A stretch of DNA of 64,000 nt from Mycolicibacterium komossense. Its GTDB lineage: Bacteria > Actinomycetota > Actinomycetes > Mycobacteriales > Mycobacteriaceae. Location: contig NZ_JACKTY010000020.1 of NCBI RefSeq assembly GCF_025822605.1, forward strand, positions 94,524 through 158,523, in the 5' to 3' direction. The notes under the pieces were generated by a model, which searched no databases, was not told the DNA's origin, and saw nothing but the letters and a program-made list of their open reading frames with translations. The position numbers and the translations under genes were made by a program. Position 1 is the first letter of the stretch. Every line of letters starts with the position of its first letter. Positions 45,130 to 53,317 of this stretch are shown here, piece after piece.

Positions 45130-46086
45130 TCACTTTTCCGGGATCGGCTTGTCAAAACCGTTGTCCTGCACCCATTTTTTGGCCGCCTCGTCGGGATCGA
45201 CCCCCTTGTTCCCCTCGACCGCTTCGTTCAGTTCGATCAGACCCTGGGTGGTGAGCTTGGCTGATACGGCGTCGAGCACGGTCTTGAGTTGGTCCGACAT
45301 CTTCTGCGAGCTCACCAGTGGAACCACGTTGGCGGCCAGGAAGTTGTTCTTCGGATCTTCGAGCACCACGAGATTGTTCTGCGGGATCGCCGGCGAGGTA
45401 CTGAAGATGTCGGCCGCGGTGACGGTGCCGTCGGTGAGTGCCCGGACTGTCGCAGGGCCACCCCCGTCGCTGATGGAGATGAAGTTCCCCGGCGCGATGT
45501 CCAGCCCGTACTTCGCTTTCAGCCCCGGCAGACCCTCGGCCCTGGTCTCGAATTCCGACGGGGCACCGAATTTGACCTCCGGCGAGTGCGCGGCCAGATC
45601 GGCGATGGTCTTCAGGTTCCACTTGTCCGCAGTGGCCTTGCTGACGGCCACGGTGTCGGTGTCGTTCGCCGGTGACGGCGTGAGGATCGACAGGTCGCCG
45701 GGCAGGGCACGGACGAGCGCCAACTCGACGGCGTCGGGCGTGGTCGCCGTGGTCTGTTTGTCGAAGTACTGCAGCAGATTTCCGGTGTACTCCGGCACCA
45801 GGTCGATCGAATGGTCCTTCACGGCCGGGATGTAGGTCTCGCGACTGCCGATGCCGAACTGCCGGCCGACCGTGAACCCGTTGGCCTCCAGCGCCTGTGC
45901 GTAGATCTCCCCGATGATCTTCGACTCCGGGAAGTCGGCCGAGCCGACCGTGATGGACTTCAAATCTCCCGATATCGCGCCGCCGCCCAGCGGATTCGCA
46001 CTCCCGCAACCAGCCAAGAAAAGTGCAGCAACCATGATCGTCACCGCAGGCGGCCAGCTACGCACACGTTTTCGCAGCGTGGTCAT
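45130..46086 (-). CDS. proX: Osmoprotectant-binding lipoprotein ProX
   Basis: The 318-residue protein has a lipoprotein signal with lipobox FLAGC (Cys27) and an OpuAC-type binding domain: ITVGSADFPESKIIGEIYAQALEANGF, YTGNLLQYF and VPLVSSQKMS. Tyr96-type aromatic residues of the betaine cage may be in PEYTGN. It captures the solute outside the membrane and delivers it to ProWZ. It is the first gene of the operon; the promoter must lie in the 102 bp before the divergent LapA-like gene. Confidence 0.92.
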   Translation of the reverse strand: MTTLRKRVRSWPPAVTIMVAALFLAGCGSANPLGGGAISGDLKSITVGSADFPESKIIGEIYAQALEANGFTVGRQFGIGSRETYIPAVKDHSIDLVPEYTGNLLQYFDKQTTATTPDAVELALVRALPGDLSILTPSPANDTDTVAVSKATADKWNLKTIADLAAHSPEVKFGAPSEFETRAEGLPGLKAKYGLDIAPGNFISISDGGGPATVRALTDGTVTAADIFSTSPAIPQNNLVVLEDPKNNFLAANVVPLVSSQKMSDQLKTVLDAVSAKLTTQGLIELNEAVEGNKGVDPDEAAKKWVQDNGFDKPIPEK

Positions 46087-46188
46087 GAGATCGACACTAA
46101 CGGCATAGTCGCAGCTACGCCGACCTTTATCGCACTGCGAATCAATTCCGTGGTTTCTTTTGGGCGGGTAAAGGGCAAAGATGATTCC

Positions 46189-46536
46189 ATGAGCAGCGAT
46201 CCGTACGCGACGCCCGAACCGCCGGCCGTCCCGGCGGATATCCCCGTCGCCGCCCAGCCCAACCCGAAATCAGCAGTGAAGTTCACTCGCGCGTCGGCAT
46301 TATGGTCAGCTCTGATCGCCGGCTTCCTGATCCTGATCATCTTGTTGATCTTCATCGCCCAGAACACCGAATCCGCACGGTTCGCCTTCCTCGGGTGGAG
46401 TTGGAGCCTGCCATTGGGGGTCGCCATCCTGCTGGCCGCGGTACTCGGTGGCCTGATCGCGGTACTGGCCGGCGCGGCCCGGATCTTCCAGCTGCGGCGG
46501 GCGGCGAAGAAGAACCTCAAGGCCGGGCTCCTTTAG
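46189..46536 (+). CDS. LapA-domain (DUF1049) membrane protein
   Basis: From ATG 46189 the 115-residue protein has a proline-rich head (PEPPAVPADIPVAAQPNP), two membrane helices (about 40-58 and 72-93) joined by the LapA hallmark QNTESARFAFLGWSWSLPLGV, and a basic tail RRAAKKNLKAG. Bacterial LapA/LapB assist lipopolysaccharide assembly; in mycobacteria the role is unknown. Position matches Rv3760. The stop overlaps that of the convergent transglutaminase-like gene. Confidence 0.82.
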   Translation: MSSDPYATPEPPAVPADIPVAAQPNPKSAVKFTRASALWSALIAGFLILIILLIFIAQNTESARFAFLGWSWSLPLGVAILLAAVLGGLIAVLAGAARIFQLRRAAKKNLKAGLL

Positions 46537-47345
46537 CGGATCGACACCAGGTCGTCGACCGGGTCAACGGGCAGATTTCCGTCGACGACGGCCGTCACTA
46601 TCATGTTGTTCAGATTGATCGAACCCTTGTGGTTGTCCAGGAACGCGGTATCGGCGGCGTCGCGTCCAGTAGCGATGCGCACCAAGGTCTGCCGCGGCGC
46701 CAGGCAGGTCGCGTCGACCACTCGCCAGTGATCTTCCACGTAGGCCTCGGCGACAGCGTGGAAATCCATCGGCGACAGCCCGGGGGCGTAGACCGCGACG
46801 AGTCGGGCCGGCACGTTGACCGCACGCAGCAGCGCGACCACCAGGTGCGCGTAGTCCCGGCACACCCCGGCTCCGGCCAGCAGGGTGTCGACCGCGCCGT
46901 CGATGGGATCACTGGAACCCGGCACATAGCTGAGCCGGGTGCCGACCCATGACGACACCTTCTCCAGCAGGTCTGCCGATTCGACGAACGAGCCGAATTC
47001 CGTTGCGGCGAACCCGTAGAACTTATCGGCCTCGGCATAGCGGCTGGGACGCAGGTACATCGACAGGTCATATTCGCTGACCGGCGCCGGGTGAGTCTGG
47101 CCGATGACGGTGGCCGAGTACTCGACGTGCAGCTGACCCGGCTGAGCATCGAATTTGTGGATCCGATTGCCATGGGCGCCGCTGATCTCCATCGGCTGGA
47201 TGTGTTGACCGTCCAGGACGAATGACAGGGCTTCGTACACCTCGGTATCGGGGTGTGGAGCGACCGCGATCTGGAATTCCAGTGTTGTTGCCGCGGTGAT
47301 CTCGACATCGAGCACCGCGCCGACTTCACGCTTCATGGGGGGCAC
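46533..47345 (-). CDS. Transglutaminase-like cysteine peptidase family protein
   Basis: The 270-residue protein has an N-terminal beta domain (about 1-115) and a transglutaminase core with Cys162 in GVCRDYAHL, His196 in DFHAVAEAY and Asp211 in VVDAT. This is the actinobacterial layout of Transglut_N plus Transglut_core proteins, some acting as peptidases or peptide ligases. There is no signal peptide. GTG 47345 and ATG 47336 are both possible starts, without a strong ribosome binding site. Confidence 0.85.
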   Translation of the reverse strand: MPPMKREVGAVLDVEITAATTLEFQIAVAPHPDTEVYEALSFVLDGQHIQPMEISGAHGNRIHKFDAQPGQLHVEYSATVIGQTHPAPVSEYDLSMYLRPSRYAEADKFYGFAATEFGSFVESADLLEKVSSWVGTRLSYVPGSSDPIDGAVDTLLAGAGVCRDYAHLVVALLRAVNVPARLVAVYAPGLSPMDFHAVAEAYVEDHWRVVDATCLAPRQTLVRIATGRDAADTAFLDNHKGSINLNNMIVTAVVDGNLPVDPVDDLVSIR

Positions 47346-47514
47346 ACTTTCTTTTGAAGGGAAGCCTCAGGGCCACGCGATCTCTACCCGGCCAATGGTG
47401 AGTTAAAACCGTCTGGCGCCCGCGCGCATGTCGAGGGTCGGGGCGTGTTTCCGCTGTGAGACCTCGACCGACGGGATAGGTTTGCCGGGTCGATTAATTA
47501 TTCGAGGGGTCAAT

Positions 47515-48528
47515 ATGGAAATTTCTCTGCGCCCGTGGCTGACCACCGGTGTCGCACTCGTGGGCGCCGGGGCCATCGCGATGGCCCCGGTCAATCCGAT
47601 CACCGCGACGCCGACCATGGCGGTCCCCGCCATTTCCGCGCCTGCGGTACACACCACCGCGTTCGAGCTGCCCTATATCCTCACCTTGCCGATCGTCCGG
47701 CAGGACATCAGGAACCGGATCGACTACTGGGTCATCTATCTCAACGGACTCGGACAGGCCGGCGTCGGCGCATTCGACACACTCGTCTCGATTCCACAGA
47801 CCGCGGTGACCATCACCCAACAGCTGCTGCAACTCGACTTCGTCGGTGCGCTCAACACCTTTTCGACCGCGGTCCGCGACGGCGTCGTTGCGGTCGGGCA
47901 ACCGCTGCTGAACTCGCTCATCGAGCGTAACCAGATGGCCCTCGTGATCCAGACCGCCCTACAGGCTGCGGCCCCGGCCGCCTTCTTCTCCGTGGTGAAC
48001 GGCGTCCTTGCCGCTGGTAACGCCCTCACGACGTCGGTGATCGTGGGCACCCAGGATCTGGTCAACGCCTTCCTGACGTTGAATCTGAGCAATATCGTCA
48101 ACGCCGCGATCGACGGCACGGCGGGATTCGTGCAGGCCCTGGGGCAGGGTGCGAGTGACATCGTCACGGGGATCGAGAGTGCGCAACACCTGATCTCCGA
48201 CGCGCTGGCCAGCCGACCCACATCCAGCGCCGCCGCGGTGCCCGACCTGACCAAGGCCACCGTGGCACTCAACGTCGATTCGACGGGTCCGTCGCAGGGC
48301 ACGTCGACCAAGTCGGCCGTCCCGAAGGCAGCAGCGCCCGAAGTCGATTCGCCGGCGGAGACCACCGACATCACACCGATCAAGACCGCCGGTCCGGCCC
48401 CGACGGGCAAACGTTCCGCCACTCCCAAGGCCGCCCCCGGCTCGGCGGTGGCGGCAGCGTCAACGCGCGCAGCCCACGACGCACCCGGCGTGCAGAAGAA
48501 GACGCGGGCGGGATCCTCGAAAGACTGA
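47515..48528 (+). CDS. Exported alanine/proline-rich mycobacterial surface protein
   Basis: From ATG 47515, after GAGGGG, the 337-residue protein begins with a signal-like stretch (LTTGVALVGAGAIAMAP) and a Pro/Ala/Thr-rich segment. A helical region (about 50-245) follows with amphipathic repeats such as TQQLLQLDFVGALNTFSTAVRDGVVAVGQPLLNS. A disordered tail (about 245-337) is rich in Ser, Ala, Pro and Lys and ends in a basic VQKKTRAGSSKD. I recognise the layout from families seen only in mycobacteria but cannot name this one. Envelope location is likely; the role is unknown. Confidence 0.72.
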   Translation: MEISLRPWLTTGVALVGAGAIAMAPVNPITATPTMAVPAISAPAVHTTAFELPYILTLPIVRQDIRNRIDYWVIYLNGLGQAGVGAFDTLVSIPQTAVTITQQLLQLDFVGALNTFSTAVRDGVVAVGQPLLNSLIERNQMALVIQTALQAAAPAAFFSVVNGVLAAGNALTTSVIVGTQDLVNAFLTLNLSNIVNAAIDGTAGFVQALGQGASDIVTGIESAQHLISDALASRPTSSAAAVPDLTKATVALNVDSTGPSQGTSTKSAVPKAAAPEVDSPAETTDITPIKTAGPAPTGKRSATPKAAPGSAVAAASTRAAHDAPGVQKKTRAGSSKD

Positions 48529-48531
48529 CCC

Positions 48532-49140
48532 CTACCAGCGCTGGTTGCGAGGCAGCAGATCCCAGACGTGTTCGGTGCCGTTGACCGCGGCGACGGTGGG
48601 CTGACCGCTGCGCCCGTACAGCAGGCGGGTCACCGACGCGTAGTCGATGGGGAAGGACAGCATCCGCCGAGTGCCGAGGATCTCGTGCAGCAGCACGTTG
48701 ATCACCCCGCCGTGGCTGAACACCGCCACGGTGTCCTCGGCATCGGCGGCGGCGACGATATCGGCCAGCGCGGCCGTGATGCGGGCCCGGAATGCGTCTT
48801 CGTCGACGCCGCCGGGGAGACGCCCCTCGACCATCCGTGCCCAATCCTCCGGGCGTTCGGTCCGCAGTTGTTCGATGGGCACGTAGTGCGTCATGTCCCG
48901 GTCGTATTCGGCGAGCCGCTCATCGATCTCGATGGTCAGGCCGCGGGCGGCGGCCGCCGGTTGCCCGGTTTGGATGGCGCGCCGCTGCGGGCTGCTCACC
49001 ACTCGCACGATCGGGAACCGGGCCAGCGCGTCCGGCAGCCGCTTCGCCTGTTCGATGCCGGCGGCGGACAACTCCGGGTCCGCGCCCTGGCCGTCCTCAC
49101 TGCGGTTCGGCAAGGCATGCCGGACCAGGAGCAGTTGCAT
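48532..49140 (-). CDS. Histidine phosphatase (phosphoglycerate mutase-like) family protein
   Basis: The 202-residue protein opens MQLLLVRHALPN with the catalytic RHA motif, has the second arginine in SSPQRRAIQT, Glu in LAEYD and the second histidine in VFSHGGVI. It is a histidine phosphatase; the substrate is not defined by sequence. It is convergent with the surface protein (3-bp gap) and divergent from the metallopeptidase gene, with starts 58 bp apart. Confidence 0.87.
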   Translation of the reverse strand: MQLLLVRHALPNRSEDGQGADPELSAAGIEQAKRLPDALARFPIVRVVSSPQRRAIQTGQPAAAARGLTIEIDERLAEYDRDMTHYVPIEQLRTERPEDWARMVEGRLPGGVDEDAFRARITAALADIVAAADAEDTVAVFSHGGVINVLLHEILGTRRMLSFPIDYASVTRLLYGRSGQPTVAAVNGTEHVWDLLPRNQRW

Positions 49141-49198
49141 TGTCGTCGTCCTTCTTTATCGGGCTGTCATCGTCACGCGCCGTGTAACGATATTGCCC

Positions 49199-50272
49199 AT
49201 GCGCGCCTTCGACTGCCCGGTGTGTCACAGCTTCACGCCGTTCGAGGCCGATCACTGCCCCAACTGCCAGGCCGGCGTGGGTTTGCACCTGCCGTCGAAG
49301 TCGATGGTCGCCATCTCCGGCGAAGCCGCCGTGATCGACGGGCAGCGGTGGGTGCGCTGCACTCAGTCCAGCACCTTGGGGTGCAATTGGCTGGTCCCGG
49401 CCGAGGACGACTCCGCGTATCAGCGGGGGCGCTGCCTGTCCGATTCGCTGATCCGGCGCGAACCGGAGACCGATGACACGATCGCCAGAGAGAAGCTTGT
49501 TCCCACGGCGGCGGCGCTGCGCCGGTTGGTCTATCAGCTCGCCGATATCGGTCTGCCGATCGAGCCGTTCTGGCGGCGCGACGGCGGCTTGGCCTTTGAT
49601 CTGTTGTCGAGCTACACGACCGGAGAGAAGGTGCTGATCGGCCACGCCGGCGGAGTGATCACCATCGATCTCGTCGAAACCCTGGATGCCTACCGCGAGA
49701 CGTTGCGGGTGGCACTCGGCGAGCCCTACCGGACGATGTTGGGCCACTTCCGCCATGAGGTCGGCCACTACTACCAGCACATTCTGGTCGAAAATGGTTC
49801 TGGCGCAGCGCTTTATCTCGCCGAGTGCCGAACCTTGTTCGGCGATGAGCGGGTCAGCTACTCCGAAGAAATCGCCCGGCACTACACGCTCGGTGCCCCG
49901 CAGGACTGGCAGGATTCGTTCATCTCCGAATACGCGACGATGCATCCCTGGGAGGATTTCGCCGAGTGCTTTGCGCACTACCTGCACATCACGGAGACCA
50001 TCGACACCTGCCGTGAAGCGGGCATGGTGCTGGTCGCAGACAAGGTCCGCTTCGCCGCGCCCCGCGATATCGAGCCGTTGGAGTCGTATGCCGACGTGCC
50101 GGTGGAGCGGCTGCTGTTCGACTGGAAGTGGATATCTCTGTTGCTCAACAGGGCCAACACCGCGATGGGCAAGAATCCGTTGTACCCCTTCGTGATTCCG
50201 CCGCCAGTGACCGCGAAACTGGGATTCGTCCACCGGGTGGTCCGCGAGACCGCGAAAGACCTGGCGCCATGA
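49199..50272 (+). CDS. Zinc-ribbon-containing putative metallopeptidase (Peptidase_Mx-like)
   Basis: From ATG 49199 the 357-residue protein has a rubredoxin-like zinc ribbon (Cys6-x2-Cys9, Cys20-x2-Cys23), a linker and a metallopeptidase-like domain with His186-Glu-Val-Gly-His190 and, further on, SEYATMHPWEDFAECFAHYLH, which supplies a third ligand. This matches the putative zinc-binding metallopeptidase family (PF15887), for which no substrate is known. No signal peptide is present. Its stop overlaps the TetR start in ATGA, so the two are cotranslated. Confidence 0.85.
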   Translation: MRAFDCPVCHSFTPFEADHCPNCQAGVGLHLPSKSMVAISGEAAVIDGQRWVRCTQSSTLGCNWLVPAEDDSAYQRGRCLSDSLIRREPETDDTIAREKLVPTAAALRRLVYQLADIGLPIEPFWRRDGGLAFDLLSSYTTGEKVLIGHAGGVITIDLVETLDAYRETLRVALGEPYRTMLGHFRHEVGHYYQHILVENGSGAALYLAECRTLFGDERVSYSEEIARHYTLGAPQDWQDSFISEYATMHPWEDFAECFAHYLHITETIDTCREAGMVLVADKVRFAAPRDIEPLESYADVPVERLLFDWKWISLLLNRANTAMGKNPLYPFVIPPPVTAKLGFVHRVVRETAKDLAP

Positions 50273-50889
50273 CGCGGCCGGACACCCGGGTTTCCGGTGC
50301 GGTGGCCCGCGCCTTGGACGACCGACAACGGGAGGCCACCGAAGAGGTCGAGAAGATCCTGGCCGCGACGGTGCGGGTGATGGAACGGATGGCCCCCGAG
50401 CCGCCCCGGGTCGCCGATATCGTCGCCGAGGCCGGGTCTTCCAACAAGGCGTTCTACCGCTACTTCGCCGGGAAGGACGAGCTGATCCTGGCGGTGATGG
50501 AGCGTGGGGTGGCGATCACAGTCTCCTATCTGCAGCATGTGATGGCCAAGGAGACCGAACCGGCGGAGAAAATCACCCGCTGGATCGAAGGGTGCCTGGC
50601 CCAGGTCGCGGACCCACATCTGCTCACTTTCAGCCGGGCGGCGATCAGCCAGATGTCGGCGACGGCCAACCAGCAGGTCGCCGACAGCGAGATCCTGTTC
50701 CCGATGCGCGCCCTGCTCACCGAACCCGTTGCAGCACTGGTAAATTCCGATCCATCGCGCGACGTGGACAGCATCTTCCTGTGCACCACGGGGACCATGC
50801 GCCGGTACGTTGGCTCCGGCCACCGCCCCGACCAGGCCGATATCGATCACCTGGTGAGTTTCTGTCTGCGGGGTATCGGCGCGCGGTGA
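50269..50889 (+). CDS. TetR family transcriptional regulator
   Basis: From ATG 50269 the 206-residue protein has the TetR DNA-binding region (VADIVAEAGSSNKAFYRYFAGKDELILAVMERG, about 45-75) and a helical ligand domain. The N-terminal 20 residues are disordered. It overlaps the metallopeptidase gene by 4 bp. The inverted-repeat-bounded element begins 36 bp after its stop. The target genes are not evident beyond the operon itself. Confidence 0.87.
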   Translation: MTRPDTRVSGAVARALDDRQREATEEVEKILAATVRVMERMAPEPPRVADIVAEAGSSNKAFYRYFAGKDELILAVMERGVAITVSYLQHVMAKETEPAEKITRWIEGCLAQVADPHLLTFSRAAISQMSATANQQVADSEILFPMRALLTEPVAALVNSDPSRDVDSIFLCTTGTMRRYVGSGHRPDQADIDHLVSFCLRGIGAR

Positions 50890-50924
50890 CGCGGTGATGG
50901 GCGCGCCGCGGAAGAAGTAGGTTG

Positions 50925-50951
50925 TCGAAATGCCCGCCTAGCGAGCGAATT
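50925..50951. repeat. Left inverted repeat
   Basis: This 27-bp repeat begins TCGAAATGCCCGCC and pairs with 51332-51358, 26 of 27 positions matching (A/T difference at the sixth base). Confidence 0.85.
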
Positions 50952-50988
50952 CGAACAACGTGTCGGACGCTCATGTGAAGGTATCGGC

Positions 50989-51333
50989 ATGGACGGCACG
51001 AGAATCTTGCGCGGGATCGAGCTGCGGTACGCCCTCACCGAATTCCTGACTCAGCATGGACCCACGAGCATCAGCGGTTTGATCGATGGCCTCATTTGGC
51101 AGGGTTTCGTCATCCATGGTGATCCGCCCAAATCAGTCTCGGACGGGCTGCGCTGGGAGCGCAGACACGGGAGAGTGCGACGGCTCGGCCGCGGAATGTA
51201 CGGTCCCCTCACGATGCCGCGCGCCACGGAGTATCGAATTCACAAGCGGGTCATGACCCTGCGCGCCGAAGCACGCCGAATTCGCGCGCAGGTGGCCGAT
51301 TCACCGGACGACTGGGACTGGCTCGAAGGGTAA
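50989..51333 (+). CDS. Small winged-helix-like protein inside the inverted repeats
   Basis: The 114-residue protein starts at ATG 50989 behind GAAGG. Residues about 12-75 (RYALTEFLTQHGPTSISGLIDGL, then SVSDGLRWERRHGRVRRLGRGMYGP) look like a winged helix with a basic wing, recalling the HARE-HTH domain of restriction enzymes and other DNA-binding proteins. The C-terminal part is a basic helix (RIHKRVMTLRAEARRIRAQV) and an acidic Trp-rich end DDWDWLEG. I have a memory of similar proteins in several copies per genome in mycobacteria, but no named family. DNA binding is an inference. Confidence 0.7.
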   Translation: MDGTRILRGIELRYALTEFLTQHGPTSISGLIDGLIWQGFVIHGDPPKSVSDGLRWERRHGRVRRLGRGMYGPLTMPRATEYRIHKRVMTLRAEARRIRAQVADSPDDWDWLEG

Positions 51334-51358
51334 TTCGCTCGCTAGGCGGGCAATTCGA
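51332..51358. repeat. Right inverted repeat
   Basis: This is the inverted partner of 50925-50951. Its first two bases are the last two of the TAA stop of the small winged-helix gene, so repeat and gene have been fixed together. Confidence 0.85.
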
Positions 51359-51380
51359 ACCCCGACTTCCCGGCGGCCAA

Positions 51381-51409
51381 CCCTGAGTCGCCCCCGGCGA
51401 GGCTCAGGG
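51381..51409 (-). terminator. Stem-loop at the 3' end of the alkyl sulfatase gene
   Basis: CCCTGAG-TCGCC pairs with GGCGA-(GG bulge)-CTCAGGG around a CCC loop. The stop codon of the minus-strand gene (51404-51406) lies inside the stem. It probably ends transcription of the sulfatase and shields the neighbouring cassette. Confidence 0.55.
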
Positions 51410-53281
51410 CGTGATGATGTTGAAACTCGGATCCGGCTTGTCCAGCACACCGACCAGCTGCTGCAGTACCTCGGTGTCACCGACGATGTCCAGGCCCGGT
51501 GAGGTGAAATCACCCGTCGCCAACGCCAACAGCCTGACCGTGGCCGCCAGCTTCAACGTCACCCCCGCCGTCGACTCGTCGGCGGCGGTCCTCCGGTACA
51601 CCAGCACCCCATTGCGCAGTGTGAGCCGATAGTTGGCACCCAGATCGGCGAACGAAATATCAAGGGCCAGGTCAAGATCCCACGCTGCAGGGCCGTTGAC
51701 ACTGAGCGAGAGGGCATCAAACATCTGCTCCGGCGAAAGCTGGGACAGCATCGTCACCGACGTGGTCTGTGTGGGTGTGCCGAAGTTCCCGACCCGCAGT
51801 TCGGTGGCGCCGGCGAGGAAGAAGTTGCGCCACGGTGCGCACTCCGCACCGTAGGCCAACTGCTCCAGGGTGTCGGCATACAGCGCCCGCGCGCCGGTAT
51901 GGTTCTCGTCGGTGAAGATGGCGTGATCCAACAGCGTTGCGGCCCAACGCAGATCGCCGTCATCGAACGCCTGCTGGGCGACCTCGACCACCCGGTCGAC
52001 ACCACCGATGGCGGCCACATAACGCGGCGACAAGGCCTCCGGCGGGTGCGCCCACAACCGGGCCGGATTACCGTCGAACCAGCCCATGTAGCGCTGGTAG
52101 ATCGCCTTCACGTTATGACTGACCGAGCCGTAGTAGCCGTGGGTGTTCCACGCCTTCTGCAGGGCCGGCGGCATCTGGAATGTCTCGGCGATCTCGATGC
52201 CGGTGAAGCCCTGGTTGAGCTGACGCAGCGTCTGGTCGTGCAGGTAGCCGTACAGATCGCGTTGCAGGGAAAGGAATTCGATGATCCGTTCCTGGCCCCA
52301 GGTCGGCCAGTGGTGGGATGCGAACACGACGTCGGAGCGATCGCCGAAGCTGTCGATGGCCTCCGTCAGGTAGCCCGACCAACCGTGCGGATCCCGCACC
52401 AGAGCACCACGCAGGGTCAGCAGATTGTGCAGGTTGTGCGTGGCGTTTTCGGCCATGCACAACGCGCGGTACCGCGGGAAATAGAAGTGCATCTCCGCGG
52501 GCGCCTCAGTACCGGGTGCCATCTGGAACTCGATCTCCACCCCGTCGATGGTGTGAGTTTCCCCGGTGGTGGTGATGTCGACGGTCGGCACGATGATCGC
52601 CACCTCGCCGGTCGACGGCGTCTGGCCCAACCCGCAGCCGACCTGGCCTTGCGGGCCGCGATCGAGCACGGTGCCGTACATGTAGGCCGCCCGTCGGGTC
52701 ATCGCGGTACCGGCGTAGATGTTCTCCTGCACCGCGTGCTCGACGAACCCCTCCGGGGCCAGCACCGCCACCTTGCCCGCATCGACGTCGGCCTGGGTGG
52801 TCACTCCGAGGACGCCGCCGAAATGGTCGACGTGGCTGTGCGTGTAGATAACCGCGACGACCGGGCGGTCCCCGCGGTGCTCGCGGTAGAGGCTCAGCGC
52901 TGCGGCAGCAGTCTCGGTGGACACCAAGGGATCGATGACGATGACGCCCGTATCGCCTTCGATGAAGCTGATATTGGACAGATCCAGCCCGCGCACCTGG
53001 TAGATGCCCTCGACCACTTCGTAGAGCCCCTGCTTGGCCGCCAGCGTGGATTGCCGCCAGAGGCTGGGATGCACCGAGGTCGGCGCATCCCCGGTCAGGA
53101 AGCTGTAGACGTCGTTGTCCCAGACCACCCGGCCATCGGCAGCCTCGACCACGCAGGGGGTCAGCTTGCCGATGAACCCGCGGTCGGCGTCCTCGAAATC
53201 GGTTGTGTCCTCGAATGGCAGCGTCGTCAGGTGCTCGGCATGGGCAGCTTCGATGACCGCGATCGGCGGTTTGGAATCCAT
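51404..53281 (-). CDS. SdsA1-type alkyl sulfatase (metallo-beta-lactamase fold)
   Basis: The 625-residue protein has the di-zinc motif His148-Ser-His150-Val-Asp152-His153 in a metallo-beta-lactamase domain (about 95-350), a central helical dimerisation domain (about 375-500) with AIGGVDRVVEVAQ, and a C-terminal SCP2-like domain (about 510-625), the full layout of Pseudomonas SdsA1 and yeast Bds1. These cleave linear alkyl sulfates such as dodecyl sulfate, giving the alcohol and sulfate. There is no signal peptide, unlike SdsA1. Position matches Rv3762c. Confidence 0.9.
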   Translation of the reverse strand: MDSKPPIAVIEAAHAEHLTTLPFEDTTDFEDADRGFIGKLTPCVVEAADGRVVWDNDVYSFLTGDAPTSVHPSLWRQSTLAAKQGLYEVVEGIYQVRGLDLSNISFIEGDTGVIVIDPLVSTETAAAALSLYREHRGDRPVVAVIYTHSHVDHFGGVLGVTTQADVDAGKVAVLAPEGFVEHAVQENIYAGTAMTRRAAYMYGTVLDRGPQGQVGCGLGQTPSTGEVAIIVPTVDITTTGETHTIDGVEIEFQMAPGTEAPAEMHFYFPRYRALCMAENATHNLHNLLTLRGALVRDPHGWSGYLTEAIDSFGDRSDVVFASHHWPTWGQERIIEFLSLQRDLYGYLHDQTLRQLNQGFTGIEIAETFQMPPALQKAWNTHGYYGSVSHNVKAIYQRYMGWFDGNPARLWAHPPEALSPRYVAAIGGVDRVVEVAQQAFDDGDLRWAATLLDHAIFTDENHTGARALYADTLEQLAYGAECAPWRNFFLAGATELRVGNFGTPTQTTSVTMLSQLSPEQMFDALSLSVNGPAAWDLDLALDISFADLGANYRLTLRNGVLVYRRTAADESTAGVTLKLAATVRLLALATGDFTSPGLDIVGDTEVLQQLVGVLDKPDPSFNIITP

Positions 53282-53317
53282 ATCCGACTTCTTACTCGGT
53301 TTGACGTCGGCAAGGGC

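Larger units (their letters stand above)
50925..51358. mobile_element. Candidate single-gene cassette bounded by 27-bp inverted repeats
   Basis: The left end (50925-50951) and right end (51332-51358) are inverted copies over 27 bp with one mismatch; the inner 21 bp (50931-50951 and 51332-51352) are identical. The core reads GCCCGCCTAGCGAGCGAATT. Between them lies only one gene, whose TAA stop is partly formed by the right repeat. I see no target-site duplication and no transposase. It may be a non-autonomous element, a mobile gene cassette or a regulatory panhandle. Confidence 0.42.

Noticed and set aside
50925..51358. Inverted repeats read as ordinary terminators
   Set aside because: The two arms lie almost 400 bp apart with a gene between them, and neither arm alone forms a stem-loop.
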